64,000 nucleotides of DNA from an uncultured Lachnospiraceae bacterium (GCA_947245585.1 CAMXPV010000001.1:117198-181197); one strand, 5' to 3'. Counted from the stretch's first letter, positions 50,186 through 60,931 are shown. A program made the numbers and translations. The notes: generated by a model not told the origin, from the letters alone.

Positions 50186-51918
50186 TCTAATTCCTTCGCT
50201 CCATATCGCATTGTCTCACCATTGTAAAAAATAAATTTGATGTCCGGCAAATCCTCCGGGGCAGGCAGTGAGTCTTCCTTTGTATACCGAACCAAAAAAC
50301 TCAGGTAATACATTTCCGGCATTTCTGCAAGGAAATCCCAATTCTCCATGCTCCCTGTCTCCAACATCAGATAGGCCAGATGAGGACAGCTTTGCAAAAC
50401 TCCCAAATCCGTAATCATATCCAAAGAGCCGTGATGCCACCCACCCATCCGCAGTCTTCGCAGACTCGTCATTTTCCCCAAAAAGGCAATATCTTCATTT
50501 TTCAGGCCGACCTTGGCGCTATCCACCTCCAGATCCAGCTCCCGCAGTCCGGTAAGCGCTCCAAGCGCCGCAAAATCTGCAATCTCTGTATTCTCCAAAT
50601 CCAAATTCAGCTTCTTTAGTCCGGTAAAATTGCCCAGATCATCCAGGGAAATCAATCCCGCCGAATCACTCCACGAGCCCCCTTCAAAAATAAAAGCACC
50701 CTCCCCATACTCCGAATAGCCGTTTAACCACAGACAAACCCTCTCATCCCCGGCAGCATACAAATTCAGGCACGTAATACGGGAAAGATCCGCCGATGTC
50801 ACCGGACGCGCCATAAATGCCTGCCTCTCCTCATCCGTAAGCTGCCAGAGCCTTACAAGCTCCTCCCTCACCAACTTTTCCAGTACCGCATCCTTCCACA
50901 CAATCTCCCGGTCGTTAAAAGAAGCCTCCGCCCGCGCCATGGGATCGCTGCAAAGGCTCCGCATGGCCTGGGTAAAAGGGTTGCGAAGCTGCGGATAATT
51001 CCAATCATCCGCACCCACATAATCTGCATTCTTCGCCAAATATACATCCCCAACCATACATCTGGCGGGTGCATAGAGGGTCTGGCTCCTCGCCCTCTCC
51101 AGATCGTCCCCATCACATCTGCCCAGATCGCAGACCGTAAAAGTTTCCATTCTTCTATCCGCCCAGTCATGCGATACAGCCGCCCCGCCGCTGTCCCATG
51201 CGCCGCCTTCTTCCTCCTCGCTGCCGTCCGTATAAGCAAAGGATACCATAATCAGATATTGTTTGTCACCGCCGTCAAAGACAAACTGATAATAGCATAA
51301 ATCGCAAATATCCGTCACCCGGTATCTGTCGAAAAAAAAATCCGTCACCCGGCCGCCGCAAATCCTCCTGCCGCAGTCTATCACCTCCCGCTTAAATTCC
51401 TCCCAATGACGGTACGGATCATTCTCTCCAAAGCTGTCACAATAGGTTGTCGCCTGAAAGCTCTGATACGGATATTCCTCCGGGTTCCAGTTCCATGCGG
51501 CAGGATTCGTGTTCCACTCTCTGTGCATCACCTCGGAATTGACAGTCCAACAATCCTGCACCCCCGCCGCCGAATACAAACGCTCCCGAAGCTGCAGCTG
51601 TGTTCCGGCCTGCAGGCGCTCCGGCGTATCCACCCACTCTTTGTTATCCTCCAGAATCGTCCGGTACTCTGTGCCGCTCCCACAGTGTCTGCGCGCAATC
51701 CCCCACAGGGTGTCTCCCGGCTGCACGGTATAGATTTCGCTTATTTTATCCGAATTTACAAATTCCATGTAATGGCCTTTTTCCACGCCCTCTGGTTTTT
51801 GTGTACGAAGCAGATAATCCTCGTCTTTGACATCGTGCGCCTGCGCCCGCATGGATATCATGCAAAACCCACACAAAAATGCCGCCAGAAAAAGCACACC
51901 TCTTGCTTTTTTCTCCAT
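50182..51918 (-). CDS. Secreted LysM and leucine-rich-repeat protein
   Basis: 578 aa. The start at 51918 follows AAGGAGCTGTC. Signal peptide (residues 1-26, MRAQA). A LysM domain (about 62-105: YTVQPGDTLWGIARRHCG) would bind peptidoglycan. The C-terminal half has five or six LRR units (LKKLNLDLENTEIADFAAL, LRELDLEVDSAKVG, LRRLRMGGWHHG). The protein could be a surface adhesin or a sensor. Translationally coupled to the CPBP protease gene. Confidence 0.85.
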   Translation of the reverse strand: MEKKARGVLFLAAFLCGFCMISMRAQAHDVKDEDYLLRTQKPEGVEKGHYMEFVNSDKISEIYTVQPGDTLWGIARRHCGSGTEYRTILEDNKEWVDTPERLQAGTQLQLRERLYSAAGVQDCWTVNSEVMHREWNTNPAAWNWNPEEYPYQSFQATTYCDSFGENDPYRHWEEFKREVIDCGRRICGGRVTDFFFDRYRVTDICDLCYYQFVFDGGDKQYLIMVSFAYTDGSEEEEGGAWDSGGAAVSHDWADRRMETFTVCDLGRCDGDDLERARSQTLYAPARCMVGDVYLAKNADYVGADDWNYPQLRNPFTQAMRSLCSDPMARAEASFNDREIVWKDAVLEKLVREELVRLWQLTDEERQAFMARPVTSADLSRITCLNLYAAGDERVCLWLNGYSEYGEGAFIFEGGSWSDSAGLISLDDLGNFTGLKKLNLDLENTEIADFAALGALTGLRELDLEVDSAKVGLKNEDIAFLGKMTSLRRLRMGGWHHGSLDMITDLGVLQSCPHLAYLMLETGSMENWDFLAEMPEMYYLSFLVRYTKEDSLPAPEDLPDIKFIFYNGETMRYGAKELE

Positions 51919-52073
51919 ATGACAGCTCCTTCTCTTTCTGTGAATGCCCTTTCCCACTTCTCCCCCGCATATCCCAATCCTGTCAGGAAAATTTCTTGAC
52001 ATTTCCCCCGCATCATTCTATAGTAAGAAAGGCGGATGTATCCGCCGCGGCAAAGGCCGCATAACTGAATAAC

Positions 52074-52180
52074 TTGCTAGGGGAGCTTTTGCTGAGATTG
52101 AGCCCGCGTATCAAAATGCGCCGGGACTCTAACCCTCATTACCTGATGCGGTTAATGCCGTCGTAGGGAAGCGTTGGTAA
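52074..52180 (+). promoter_or_regulatory. TPP riboswitch (THI element)
   Basis: AGGGGAGC (52079-), GCTGAGA (52091-), ACCTGATGCGGTTAATGCC (52141-) and CGTAGGGAA (52162-) are the conserved thi-box elements in order. The element lies before the thiamine transporter gene on the same strand. Confidence 0.95.
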
Positions 52181-52222
52181 CAAATCTGCCGTAAATTTTG
52201 CGGCATACGCTGTTGCCGTTCC

Positions 52223-52251
52223 CCTCCTTGCTATTCGAAAGACAAAGGAGG
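52223..52251 (+). promoter_or_regulatory. Ribosome-binding-site sequestering hairpin of thiT
   Basis: CCTCCTT (52223-52229) pairs exactly with AAGGAGG (52245-52251), the ribosome binding site of thiT, and is followed by a T run. It could either hide the site or terminate transcription when TPP is bound. Confidence 0.7.
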
Positions 52252-52258
52252 ATTTTTT

Positions 52259-52963
52259 ATGTTCTACAATGTAATTGTCGACGGGGACTCGACCACGTAT
52301 GTCCCCACCACTCTGGGCAATGTATTACTCATTGTCATCCTTGCCGCCCTGCTCGTGGGCGCGGTTCTATTCGCCAAAAAGCATGTGACAAAACAGGACG
52401 CAAAAGCAGAGGAAACCGTTTCTACAGGCGGCAAACGAACCGCCAAACGGCTCGCCTTCTGCGCCATGTCGATTGCGCTTGGCACCGTTCTCTCGGAAAT
52501 TAAAATCATTGATTTTCCCTGGGGTGGTTCTGTCACGCTGCTGTCTATGTTCATCATCTGCCTGCCAGGTTATCTTTTCGGATTGGGCGCCGGGCTGACG
52601 ACCGCCACCGCCTACGGCATTTTGCAGCTTTTGGTTGATCCCTATGTACTATTTCCCATACAGCTTGTGGTAGACTATCTTTTAGCCTTCGGTGCATTGG
52701 GTCTCTCGGGACTGTTTGCCAATTCCAAAAACGGGCTGATCAAAGGATATCTTACCGGCATCCTTGGCCGCTATGTATTTGCGGTTCTCTCCGGTTGGAT
52801 CTTCTTTGCGGAATATGCCTGGGAGGGATGGCCTCCGCTGCCTTACTCTCTTGTCTACAACGGTATTTACATCTTTGCGGAAGCGGCGATTACGCTTGTG
52901 ATTCTTGCTATCCCTGCCACGCGAAGGGGTATTGGCGCGATCAGGAAAATGGCCCTGTCTTGA
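52259..52963 (+). CDS. thiT: Energy-coupled thiamine transporter ThiT
   Basis: 234 aa with six membrane helices. GGSVTLLSMFIICLPGYLFG, TATAYGILQLLVDPYV and PLPYSLVYNGIYIFAEA are typical of ThiT (YuaJ), the thiamine-binding S component of ECF transporters. The position under a TPP riboswitch confirms the substrate class. The N-terminal 60 residues contain an extra helix and a basic loop. The energising EcfAA'T modules must be encoded elsewhere. AAAGGAGG precedes the ATG. It overlaps the end of the next gene on the other strand by 23 bp. Confidence 0.93.
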   Translation: MFYNVIVDGDSTTYVPTTLGNVLLIVILAALLVGAVLFAKKHVTKQDAKAEETVSTGGKRTAKRLAFCAMSIALGTVLSEIKIIDFPWGGSVTLLSMFIICLPGYLFGLGAGLTTATAYGILQLLVDPYVLFPIQLVVDYLLAFGALGLSGLFANSKNGLIKGYLTGILGRYVFAVLSGWIFFAEYAWEGWPPLPYSLVYNGIYIFAEAAITLVILAIPATRRGIGAIRKMALS

Positions 52964-53567
52964 CCGGGCGTTTCCCGAAGATCTGCTGATATCCATAAGT
53001 GAGATGTCCCCTTCTGTGGGCGCACCTCGTATTGCGGCAGGCATCGCACTGATTGCAGTAAGATGCCTGCCTTTTCTGTGTCAGTGTGGTATAAAAAGCC
53101 ACCGTTTTTTTAGGGGCAAACATATAGGCCTGATTATAGGAAATTTCCTGTGGCTTTAAAAGACGAAACAGCATTTCCGTCTCCTCTATGGGCACGGCGC
53201 TCCCCAGAAAATCAAACCGGCCGATCCAAAGTCCATAATGGTCATATATCCTCTCCGCGCTCTGTTCATAGGCATTTCCCAAAAGCTCCATGGCAAGGCA
53301 CTCAACCATGTAGCTCTCACCAAGCTGTCCGTCCTCCGTACAGGCATCCTGCAGCTCATCCACCCCTGCTCCAAGCGTCACCAAAACCGCCAACCGGGAC
53401 TGCTCCTTTGCATCAAGAGGCGCATAGTAGAGCGTAGGAGCCGCCATGGAAAGCAGCCGGGCCGCAAGCGCACAAATCCGTCCCTCATCCCTCTTCTCAA
53501 AATGATAGCGGGTCAAAATCTGCGCATACGCGCTCTCCTCTATATATGGTTCCAGTTTTTCCCGCAT
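52941..53567 (-). CDS. Methionine-synthase-activation-like protein
   Basis: 208 aa; GGGAGGAGCC before the ATG at 53567. The order of elements (LYYAPLDAKEQSRLAVLVTLG, MVECLAMELLGNAYEQ, ISYNQAYMFAPKKTVAFY) and the C-terminal cysteine set CNQCDACRNTRC fit the B12-dependent methionine synthase activation family of Clostridia. It would help reductively reactivate cobalamin in split MetH systems. Family assignment is from memory; the usual S-adenosylmethionine box is poorly visible. Confidence 0.7.
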   Translation of the reverse strand: MREKLEPYIEESAYAQILTRYHFEKRDEGRICALAARLLSMAAPTLYYAPLDAKEQSRLAVLVTLGAGVDELQDACTEDGQLGESYMVECLAMELLGNAYEQSAERIYDHYGLWIGRFDFLGSAVPIEETEMLFRLLKPQEISYNQAYMFAPKKTVAFYTTLTQKRQASYCNQCDACRNTRCAHRRGHLTYGYQQIFGKRPVKTGPFS

Positions 53568-53581
53568 GGCTCCTCCCAAAA

Positions 53582-53620
53582 TAAAAACCCCACCTGAACC
53601 ATTCTCTTCCAGATGGGGAT
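53582..53620 (-). terminator. Terminator of the 156-aa gene
   Basis: In the minus strand CCCCATCTGG pairs with CAGGTGGGG, followed by TTTTTATTTT. Confidence 0.8.
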
Positions 53621-53676
53621 TGTAATCTTACCTATTTTTGCTATCAAAAAATCGTCCGCCCTCCGGACCGTTTCCG

Positions 53677-54147
53677 TTACGCCGTCATGAACATCTCGTA
53701 GGCGCTGATCGCCTGCTGCATACGGAAATTGGTGACATCGCTTCCGCTGTTGCCGCTCTCCATGTTCCCGTCTGCCACCTGCGCATTCTCTGTGACCGCT
53801 GTCATCTGATCCTGTGCGGGTTTATCAGCCGCCGCGCGCTCAAACTTCACCGCCGCATCCTGCGTCTGCTCCGCCTGCATTCCGCCTGCCTCTTCTTCCG
53901 CACCGGTCTTCATAATTCTGGCCGCATTGCTTCTGCCCCGCTGCATCTGCATCTCAAGCATTCCCCTGAAATCCAGTGTCTGTCCGCGCTTCAGCGGATT
54001 TTCGTTCTCTGCCTCGGTAAGACCGCTGTAATCGGTCTTTTTATCCAGAACATCGTCCGAAATTTTAGACAGCCTGTTCATACTTGCCGGACTGATGGCA
54101 TTCACATTATACACATATGGTTGAAAACTGATTGCTCCGATCGTCAT
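53677..54147 (-). CDS. Conserved hypothetical protein
   Basis: 156 aa. No signal or membrane segment. The N-terminal part is hydrophobic and ordered (GAISFQPYVYNVNAISPASMN), the rest Gln/Ala/Asp-rich and probably disordered, ending in AISAYEMFMTA. Similar N-termini occur in Lachnospiraceae proteins near motility or surface genes, but no role is known to me. Confidence 0.65.
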   Translation of the reverse strand: MTIGAISFQPYVYNVNAISPASMNRLSKISDDVLDKKTDYSGLTEAENENPLKRGQTLDFRGMLEMQMQRGRSNAARIMKTGAEEEAGGMQAEQTQDAAVKFERAAADKPAQDQMTAVTENAQVADGNMESGNSGSDVTNFRMQQAISAYEMFMTA

Positions 54148-54248
54148 ATCCCGTTTCCTCTTTACAAATACATAATTGTTTTCTCTTTATTTATCATAAA
54201 ACTTATTTCTGAAATATACAAGTAAAATTTTTAACGATTCAGAGCCAT

Positions 54249-54839
54249 TTACCGCTCCGATTTTATTTCCACCTCCACCGCCTCCATCTCCTGCCGTAAG
54301 TTCCTGGCATTCTTGTAAATTCTGGAAACAATCCATATATTGGAAACGCCGTCATAGATCAAAAAAAGACCGATCATCATGACCGCCGTATCAATGGCTG
54401 TAAAGGGCCTGCAAACCAGAAGCACACCAAATCCCACCGTGAGCACACCCATCAGACAAGCCACCCACCACTTATCGTATTTGTCCCGCCACAGCTCCAT
54501 CGCTTGTTTCACGTTATGTAAACCATGTATGGCAATCACGATCCCCACTATGATCGGAATTATGGCCAACACCTTGTCCGGCTTTAGGGTAATCCAAACC
54601 CCCACCACCGCCAAAACGATGCCGAAGATCAAGTTCATCTGTGAATACATACTGCCGTCTCTGACCGTAAAATAGGCAATCATCCGCATAACGCCGGCTA
54701 CAATCAGCACTACCCCCACAGCCGTACAGACAATCCGCATGGAAAGCCCCGGACGGATCACCAAAACCAACCCGAGAATGATGCACAGAAACGAAGAAAT
54801 CACCACATTCGTCTTGATTTTTTTCAATAAACCCTCCAT
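54249..54839 (-). CDS. DUF308 (HdeD-like) membrane protein
   Basis: 196 aa from the ATG at 54839 (a TTG 2 codons earlier is also possible). Six membrane helices in three hairpins, with conserved GLVLVIRPGLSMRIV and the repeated GVL.VGFGVLLVCRPF pattern. The family includes acid-resistance HdeD, but functions in Firmicutes are unknown. Overlaps or abuts the VanZ-like gene upstream. Confidence 0.85.
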   Translation of the reverse strand: MEGLLKKIKTNVVISSFLCIILGLVLVIRPGLSMRIVCTAVGVVLIVAGVMRMIAYFTVRDGSMYSQMNLIFGIVLAVVGVWITLKPDKVLAIIPIIVGIVIAIHGLHNVKQAMELWRDKYDKWWVACLMGVLTVGFGVLLVCRPFTAIDTAVMMIGLFLIYDGVSNIWIVSRIYKNARNLRQEMEAVEVEIKSER

Positions 54840-54841
54840 TC

Positions 54842-55309
54842 TCAACGCTCCTCTCTCCTATTTTTCAAATACCGCGCCAGACTATAGATCCCAAATCCAA
54901 GCGAGGCTCCAAAACAATTCAACAGAATATCATCCACATCGAAAGCGCCGAAAGCGCTGAAAAGCTGAAACACCTCTATCCCCAACACAAACACGAAGGC
55001 ATTTAAGAGCATCACAAAAAAACGATTCCCCTCCTCTGCCACCATGGGAAACAAAAATCCAAAAGGGACAAAGACCAGTACATTGCCCGCCAGATTCTCC
55101 ACACTGTTCAGTTTGTACGCATAATCTATATACATTTTTATTGTTTTAAAGGGCATAAAATTTGCCGTGCCAAGTCCCTGCCATATAACTCCTCTCTGCC
55201 ATCCGGCAGCCACTGCAAGCAGATCCCTAAAAGGATATTTAAATATAATGACCTTAATCACAACCAAAATGTAGATCGCAAAAAGAAATTTTACCCGCCG
55301 GCCTTTCAA
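54842..55309 (-). CDS. VanZ-family membrane protein
   Basis: 155 aa, TTG start overlapping the stop of the AI-2E-type gene (TTGA). Four or five membrane helices; ENLAGNVLVFVPFGFLFP and FGAFDVDDILLNCFG are the VanZ-like signatures. In vancomycin operons VanZ changes teicoplanin susceptibility; a cell-envelope role is likely here. Together with the genes on both sides it forms a membrane-protein operon. Confidence 0.88.
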   Translation of the reverse strand: MKGRRVKFLFAIYILVVIKVIIFKYPFRDLLAVAAGWQRGVIWQGLGTANFMPFKTIKMYIDYAYKLNSVENLAGNVLVFVPFGFLFPMVAEEGNRFFVMLLNAFVFVLGIEVFQLFSAFGAFDVDDILLNCFGASLGFGIYSLARYLKNRREER

Positions 55310-56604
55310 GATTTCGAATTTTTCCTATCCATAATTTTTTTGAGAATGCGCGGCTCCTCTATTTTGAGTTGGGATGCCTCGTGAAACTGCTCCGCCGCCG
55401 CTCTTCCCTGTTCGGTCTCCTGTTTATATATATCCTTTGTCTCCCTTTCGTATTCCTCCACCACTGCCATATCCTCCGGTCGTATTTTACGGAAATGGTT
55501 AAATCCCGCCACCAGAATGCGCAGACTCTGTCTTGTCGTGTCAAAAGCGCCCTCCTCATAGAGATTGACCACAATAATGCCGATGGGAACTGCAAAGATC
55601 ATTCCCACCACGCCCGCCACGCGGTAACCGATGTAGAGCAAAAACAATGTCGGTATGGCATCCATCCCTATGGAGTCTCCCACAATTTTCGGTTGGATTA
55701 CCTGTCGCACCAACTGTCCAATCAGCCAGATGGCCAAAAGGCCAAACATCATCCTGTAGTTATTCGACAACAATTCTACGACCGCCCAGGGAATCATAAC
55801 CGTTCCCGTGCCAAACACCGGAAGGAAATCCAAAACCGCAATGCCAAAAGCCACCAAAAAAGCATAGTCCACACCCAAAATCATCAAACCGATTACCAGA
55901 AGGATATAAACCCAACACTCGATCTTAAACTGCGCCCTGAAATACCCTCCGACAGCATTGCGAAAACTCCTGCGAATCAAATTGAAATGATAGCGCACCG
56001 AAGCCGGTACGAATTTTTCAGCCGCAGCAGCCATGTACCCCTTATCCGCAACAAAAAAGTATGCCGAGAGCAGGCACATCACGATACTTAAAAAAATGTC
56101 CGGTATCTGCTTCGCCACATTGCCCACCGCCTCAAAGGAAGGCAGCTCGGTCCTGCTCATAACGCCGTCCGCATAGTTCCCAAGCTCCACAATAATATCG
56201 TCGATGGTGGCCTGCATATTCGCCGGCATCCGGTTATAGACACCCTGCAGATTTGCGCCCACTTTGTTAAACTCCGCCAAAATCGCATTCCAGATATTGG
56301 GCAGTTCGTTGATAAAATTCACGCCCTCCCTGATCAACTTGGCCATGAGCAGATACACCAAAAGCACCACCACCGCCAAAACAGCCACAATTACCACCGC
56401 CGTCATCGCCTTGCGTTTGACTTTGAGTTTTTCCTCAAAAAAGTGCACCACCGGGGACGCAATCAATGAGATCAGCCACCCAATGATAAACGGCATAAAG
56501 AACCAGATACATTTGGGAAGCAGAAAAATACATAAAAGCACAACCGCCAACGCGGTAAACAGATTCAGCACTACTTTTAAATATATCCTGATCGCCTTTC
56601 TCAT
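55306..56604 (-). CDS. AI-2E-family transporter-like membrane protein
   Basis: 432 aa. The start at 56604 follows GGAGGG. Six to eight helices with the AI-2E (PF01594) pattern: FFMPFIIGWLISLIASPVV, LPVFGTGTVMIPWAVVEL and VGDSIGMDAIPTLFLLYIG. The family includes TqsA and sodium or lithium antiporters, so the substrate cannot be assigned. Basic/Glu-rich cytoplasmic tail (about 390-432). Confidence 0.9.
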   Translation of the reverse strand: MRKAIRIYLKVVLNLFTALAVVLLCIFLLPKCIWFFMPFIIGWLISLIASPVVHFFEEKLKVKRKAMTAVVIVAVLAVVVLLVYLLMAKLIREGVNFINELPNIWNAILAEFNKVGANLQGVYNRMPANMQATIDDIIVELGNYADGVMSRTELPSFEAVGNVAKQIPDIFLSIVMCLLSAYFFVADKGYMAAAAEKFVPASVRYHFNLIRRSFRNAVGGYFRAQFKIECWVYILLVIGLMILGVDYAFLVAFGIAVLDFLPVFGTGTVMIPWAVVELLSNNYRMMFGLLAIWLIGQLVRQVIQPKIVGDSIGMDAIPTLFLLYIGYRVAGVVGMIFAVPIGIIVVNLYEEGAFDTTRQSLRILVAGFNHFRKIRPEDMAVVEEYERETKDIYKQETEQGRAAAEQFHEASQLKIEEPRILKKIMDRKNSKS

Positions 56605-56643
56605 AAACACTCCCTCCGTAATTTCTGTCTGTGGCCTGTACGA

Positions 56644-57237
56644 TCAGATTGTGCCCTGTACAAGCGAATCTATCAGGTCGTATATCTCCTCTCTCCCCTG
56701 CTTATTCAGGGAAGAATATGGTATGACAATCGTGTCATCCGCAACGTCAAGTGTGTCACAAATCAACTTTTTCTGTTTGGCCACCTGGCTGCGCTTGATT
56801 TTATCCAACTTTGTGGCTATGATAACAGGTTGATATCCCCGGCTCATAATCCAGTCATACATCATCCTGTCATTCTCCGAGGGCGCATGCCTGATATCCA
56901 CGAGCAGGAAAATCGCGCAGATTTTCTTTGACTGGTGCAGATAATCCTCGATCATCTTGCCCCACTGGGCCTTCACCTTCTCGTTTGCGGTGGCGTACCC
57001 ATAGCCGGGCAGGTCCACAAAGTACATTTCGTTATTGATGTTATAGTAATTGATCGTCTGCGTTTTTCCGGGCGAAGAACTGGTCCGGGCAAGTGCTTTG
57101 CGGTTCATCAGGCCATTAATCAGGGACGATTTTCCCACATTGCTCTTACCCGCGAAAGCGAACTCCGGCAGCTTATTTTCGGGCAGCTTACTGGTGATCC
57201 CGCACACAGTCTCCAAATTTACGTTTTTTATGACCAT
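56644..57237 (-). CDS. engB: Ribosome biogenesis GTPase EngB (YsxC)
   Basis: 197 aa. G1 FAGKSNVGKSSLIN, G3 DLPGYGYA, G4 TKLDK and G5 (IPYSSLNKQG) are all present in a compact TrmE-Era-type GTPase. It helps late 50S assembly. It follows lon, as in many Firmicutes (lon-engB). Confidence 0.97.
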   Translation of the reverse strand: MVIKNVNLETVCGITSKLPENKLPEFAFAGKSNVGKSSLINGLMNRKALARTSSSPGKTQTINYYNINNEMYFVDLPGYGYATANEKVKAQWGKMIEDYLHQSKKICAIFLLVDIRHAPSENDRMMYDWIMSRGYQPVIIATKLDKIKRSQVAKQKKLICDTLDVADDTIVIPYSSLNKQGREEIYDLIDSLVQGTI

Positions 57238-57285
57238 TTTTCTATCTCTCCATTGGCGCTGTTTCTGCTTTGCAGAAGCGCTCCT

Positions 57286-59613
57286 CTATGTCAGCAGGGC
57301 GTGTTTCGCCACTTCCTCCATGGTTTCCACAAAGAGAATCTCCAACCCCTCTTTGATCTCCTCCGGGATCTCTTCAATATCCTTCTCATTCTCCTTTGGA
57401 ACTAATACCGTCTTTACTTCCGCCATTTTTGCGGCCAGTATCTTTTCCTTCAATCCGCCTATGGGAAGTACCCTGCCCCGCAAAGTGACTTCTCCGGTCA
57501 TCGCCAGATCCGCGCGCACCGGTGTCTGGGTCACAGCCGAGAGCAGCGCCGTAGCCATGGTAATGCCGGCTGAGGGTCCGTCCTTCGGCACCGCCCCTTC
57601 CGGAATATGAATATGAAAATCTTTCTTCTTATAAAAATTATCCGATATTTTATATGTTCCGCTGACGGAGCGCACATAACTGAGCGCTGTTTTGGCGGAT
57701 TCTTTCATCACATCCCCCATTTGACCTGTCAAGTCAATCTTGCCTTCTCCAGGCATCATGTTGACTTCAATCTCAAGGGTGTCTCCTCCCACACTGGTCC
57801 AGGCCAAGCCTCTGACAATGCCAACTGCCGGTTTCTCATTGACCTTCTCCTGCCGGTACTTCGGTTTGCCCAGATAATGTTCCAGATTTTCAGGAGTCAC
57901 ATTAACTTCCTCAGTCAATTTTTCTTTCCTGCGGGCGAGAATCTCCCTGGCCTCCTTTCGACAGACCGCTTCGATCTGACGCTCCAAGCCTCTGACGCCC
58001 GCCTCTCTGGTGTAGAAGCGAATGACATCCCGGATCGCTTCGTCACTGAACGCAAGCTCCCCCGGCCTGATCCCGTTCTTCTTAAAAGCTTTCCCCACCA
58101 GATGTTCCCTCGCAATATGGAACTTCTCATTAGCAGTGTAGCTGTTTACCTCAATGATTTCCATCCGGTCAAGAAGAGGCCGCGGAATCCCGTCACGGCT
58201 GTTCGCCGTGGCGATAAAAAGCACTTCGGACAGATCAATGGGTATCTCCACATAATGATCCCGGAACGCATAGTTCTGCTCTCCGTCAAGCACTTCCAGA
58301 AGTGCGGAAGAGGGATCCCCCTTATAGTCACTGCCAAGCTTATCAATCTCATCCAGAAGCATCAGCGGATTTTTCACGCCCGCCTGCTTCAGAGCCGCCA
58401 CCACCCGGCCCGGCATGGCTCCCACATAGGTCTTGCGGTGTCCCCTGATCTCCGCCTCATCCCGCACGCCGCCAAGACATATCCTCACATACTGCTTTTT
58501 CACCGCCTCCGCCACGCTCTTTGCCACGGAGGTTTTTCCCGTGCCGGGCGGTCCCACCAGACAGATGATCTGGCTTCCGGCCTTTCCCGTCAGCATGCGC
58601 ACAGCCAAAAATTCCAACACTCGCTCCTTCACCTTTTCCAGACCATAGTGCTGTTCATTCAAGATCTTTTCCGCCCCGGCAAGGTCTTTGCTGTCCTTTG
58701 ACGCCTTATCCCATGGCAGCTCCAACAGCGTCTCAATATAAGCCCGCTCCACCGCGCTCTCGGAACTGCTGCCGATCACATTTTTATAACGGGTAATCTC
58801 CTTGCGTATCTTCTCTTTCACCGCAGGCTTCGCTTTCAGCTTCTCCACTTCCGCCAAAAACTGTTCCACATCGGAGTCGGTATTGTTCTCCCCCAGCTCC
58901 TCCTTGATATACTGCATCTGTTCCCGCAGAATATAGTCCCGCTGGTTCTTGTCAATCCGTCCCCTGATATCCTTAGCCAGACTGTTTTTAATTCGGATGA
59001 TTTCCACTTCTTTGGCTAAAATCCCCGTCAGGACGGTAAACCGCTCCCGCACCGATATGGCTGCCAAAATCTGCTGTTTGTCAGCCACCGAAAGGGGCAT
59101 GTTGATGGCGATGCTGTCAAGAAGCTTTCCCAGCTCCATCCCTTCCTCAATCTGATCCTGCACCGCCTTGCCTACCTTGGGATAGCAGAGTCCATAGGCC
59201 GCAACAGTTTCTTTGACCGTCCTGGTCATTGCCTCCGCCGCCGCCTCGTCGATATCCGCATTGTCGTCCATTTCATACGACACCTGTGTCATGATACCGC
59301 TATCCGACTGTGTAAACTCCTGAATACGCGCCCTTGAGATTCCTTCCACCAACACGCGAAGCGTGCGCTCAGGGAGTTTGCTTACCTGCCTGATCAACGC
59401 CACCGTGCCCACGTCGTAGATATCATCCCTGCCCGGATTCTCCTGATTGATATCCTTCTGGGTTACCACCAACAATAACTGCTCTCCCAACATTGCCTGC
59501 TCCACGGAGGAGACAGACATATCCCTGCTCAAATCAAAATGAATCACCATGCCCGGCAAAATCGTCAGTCCCCTGAGTGTCACCGCAGGAAGCAGTTTGT
59601 TCCCATTCTCCAT
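57286..59613 (-). CDS. lon: ATP-dependent protease Lon
   Basis: 775 aa. An N-terminal LON substrate domain (about 1-200: [19 protein letters not shown]), AAA+ module with Walker A GPPGTGKT and Walker [12 protein letters not shown], and the peptidase domain with the catalytic Ser in [10 protein letters not shown] and Lys in [24 protein letters not shown] before the ATG. Full length for bacterial LonA. Degrades misfolded and regulatory proteins. Confidence 0.98.
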   Translation of the reverse strand: MENGNKLLPAVTLRGLTILPGMVIHFDLSRDMSVSSVEQAMLGEQLLLVVTQKDINQENPGRDDIYDVGTVALIRQVSKLPERTLRVLVEGISRARIQEFTQSDSGIMTQVSYEMDDNADIDEAAAEAMTRTVKETVAAYGLCYPKVGKAVQDQIEEGMELGKLLDSIAINMPLSVADKQQILAAISVRERFTVLTGILAKEVEIIRIKNSLAKDIRGRIDKNQRDYILREQMQYIKEELGENNTDSDVEQFLAEVEKLKAKPAVKEKIRKEITRYKNVIGSSSESAVERAYIETLLELPWDKASKDSKDLAGAEKILNEQHYGLEKVKERVLEFLAVRMLTGKAGSQIICLVGPPGTGKTSVAKSVAEAVKKQYVRICLGGVRDEAEIRGHRKTYVGAMPGRVVAALKQAGVKNPLMLLDEIDKLGSDYKGDPSSALLEVLDGEQNYAFRDHYVEIPIDLSEVLFIATANSRDGIPRPLLDRMEIIEVNSYTANEKFHIAREHLVGKAFKKNGIRPGELAFSDEAIRDVIRFYTREAGVRGLERQIEAVCRKEAREILARRKEKLTEEVNVTPENLEHYLGKPKYRQEKVNEKPAVGIVRGLAWTSVGGDTLEIEVNMMPGEGKIDLTGQMGDVMKESAKTALSYVRSVSGTYKISDNFYKKKDFHIHIPEGAVPKDGPSAGITMATALLSAVTQTPVRADLAMTGEVTLRGRVLPIGGLKEKILAAKMAEVKTVLVPKENEKDIEEIPEEIKEGLEILFVETMEEVAKHALLT

Positions 59614-59645
59614 ATCATCATTCCTTTTTCACTGGTATCAGAAAC

Positions 59646-59677
59646 GCCGCCAAGGTTCTGGCGACGTTTTTTTATCA
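59646..59677. terminator. Bidirectional terminator-like hairpin between lon and clpX
   Basis: AACGCCGCCA/TGGCGACGTT stem with a long T run on the plus strand and a shorter one (GTTTCT) on the minus strand, where clpX ends. Confidence 0.5.
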
Positions 59678-60931
59678 TTTCGCTTGTAACAATCTATCCC
59701 GATATCTCAGGCGCGGCTTCTCATCACCATCCACCGCCTTCTTTGTCAGAATACACTCTGCAATGCTGTCGTCCGAAGGGATCTCGTACATCACATCCAT
59801 CATCACCTTCTCCACGATTGATCGGAGTCCTCTCGCTCCCGTTTTCCTGTCGTGGGCCAGTTTTGCAATCTCCTCCACCGCGTCATCCTCCACGGAGAGT
59901 TTCACTTCATCAAATGCAAACAGTTTCTTATACTGCTTGATCAGCGCATTCTTTGGCTCTTTCAATATGCGGACCAAAGCCTCCTGATCCAGTCCGTCCA
60001 AAGCCACCGTCACCGGCACTCGGCCGATAAACTCAGGAATCAGCCCAAACTTCATCAGATCCTGGGGCGTCACTTCCTTTAAGATCGCCCCGATCTCCTT
60101 ACCGCTCTTCTCCGCAACCTGTGCGTTGAAACCGATGGAGTGGCGGTCTAAGCGTTCCTCCACAATCTTATCCAACCCGTCGAAAGCGCCGCCGCATATA
60201 AAGAGAATATTTGACGTATCAATCTGTAACAGTTCCTGATGAGGATGCTTCCTGCCTCCCTGCGGCGGCACGCTCGCCACCGTTCCCTCAATGATCTTAA
60301 GAAGCGCCTGCTGAACGCCCTCTCCGGACACATCTCTGGTGATGGAAACATTTTCACCCTTCTTTGTAATCTTGTCAATCTCATCAATGTAAATGATGCC
60401 GTACTGCGCCCGCTCGATGTCATAATCCGCCGCCTGAATCAGCTTGAGAAGAATGTTCTCCACATCCTCGCCCACATAACCTGCCTCCGTGAGCGTTGTC
60501 GCGTCCGCGATCGCAAAAGGAACATTGATGATCTTTGCCAGCGTCTGCGCCAGGTAAGTCTTGCCGGAACCTGTGGGGCCGATCATGATAATATTGCTCT
60601 TTTGCAGTTCCACCTCATCCTCATCCCTGGGTGCCGTCACTCTCTTGTAGTGATTGTAGACGGAGACAGCCATCACTTTTTTGGCCTCCTCCTGCCCGAT
60701 CACATACTCGTCGAGGAAGCTTTTGATTTCCACCGGCTTTAAGAGATTGATCTCCAACTCTTCCGTTTCCGGGTCGTCCTCGTACTCTTCCTCTATGATA
60801 TCCGCGCAGATGTCCACACACTCGTCGCAGATATAGACGCCGCCGGGTCCGGCAATCATCTTCTTGACCTGATCCTGCGTCTTATTACAAAAAGAACATC
60901 TCACTTTTTCCTCAGAAATCTTTCCTGCCAT
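59675..60931 (-). CDS. clpX: ClpX ATP-dependent protease ATPase
   Basis: 418 aa from 60931 (GAGGATTAAA upstream). A C4 zinc finger at residues 10-40 (CSFC and CDECVDIC), Walker [11 protein letters not shown], Walker [12 protein letters not shown], the [11 protein letters not shown] sensor-2 region and the GF/IGF-type loop (SIGFNA) that docks ClpP. Unfolds tagged substrates for ClpP, encoded 30 bp upstream. Confidence 0.98.
   Translation of the reverse strand: MAGKISEEKVRCSFCNKTQDQVKKMIAGPGGVYICDECVDICADIIEEEYEDDPETEELEINLLKPVEIKSFLDEYVIGQEEAKKVMAVSVYNHYKRVTAPRDEDEVELQKSNIIMIGPTGSGKTYLAQTLAKIINVPFAIADATTLTEAGYVGEDVENILLKLIQAADYDIERAQYGIIYIDEIDKITKKGENVSITRDVSGEGVQQALLKIIEGTVASVPPQGGRKHPHQELLQIDTSNILFICGGAFDGLDKIVEERLDRHSIGFNAQVAEKSGKEIGAILKEVTPQDLMKFGLIPEFIGRVPVTVALDGLDQEALVRILKEPKNALIKQYKKLFAFDEVKLSVEDDAVEEIAKLAHDRKTGARGLRSIVEKVMMDVMYEIPSDDSIAECILTKKAVDGDEKPRLRYRDRLLQAK

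Noticed and set aside
57607..58701. 364-aa plus-strand ORF
   Set aside because: Antisense shadow of lon.
59646..59677. Small gene between lon and clpX
   Set aside because: Only a hairpin with T runs is present.
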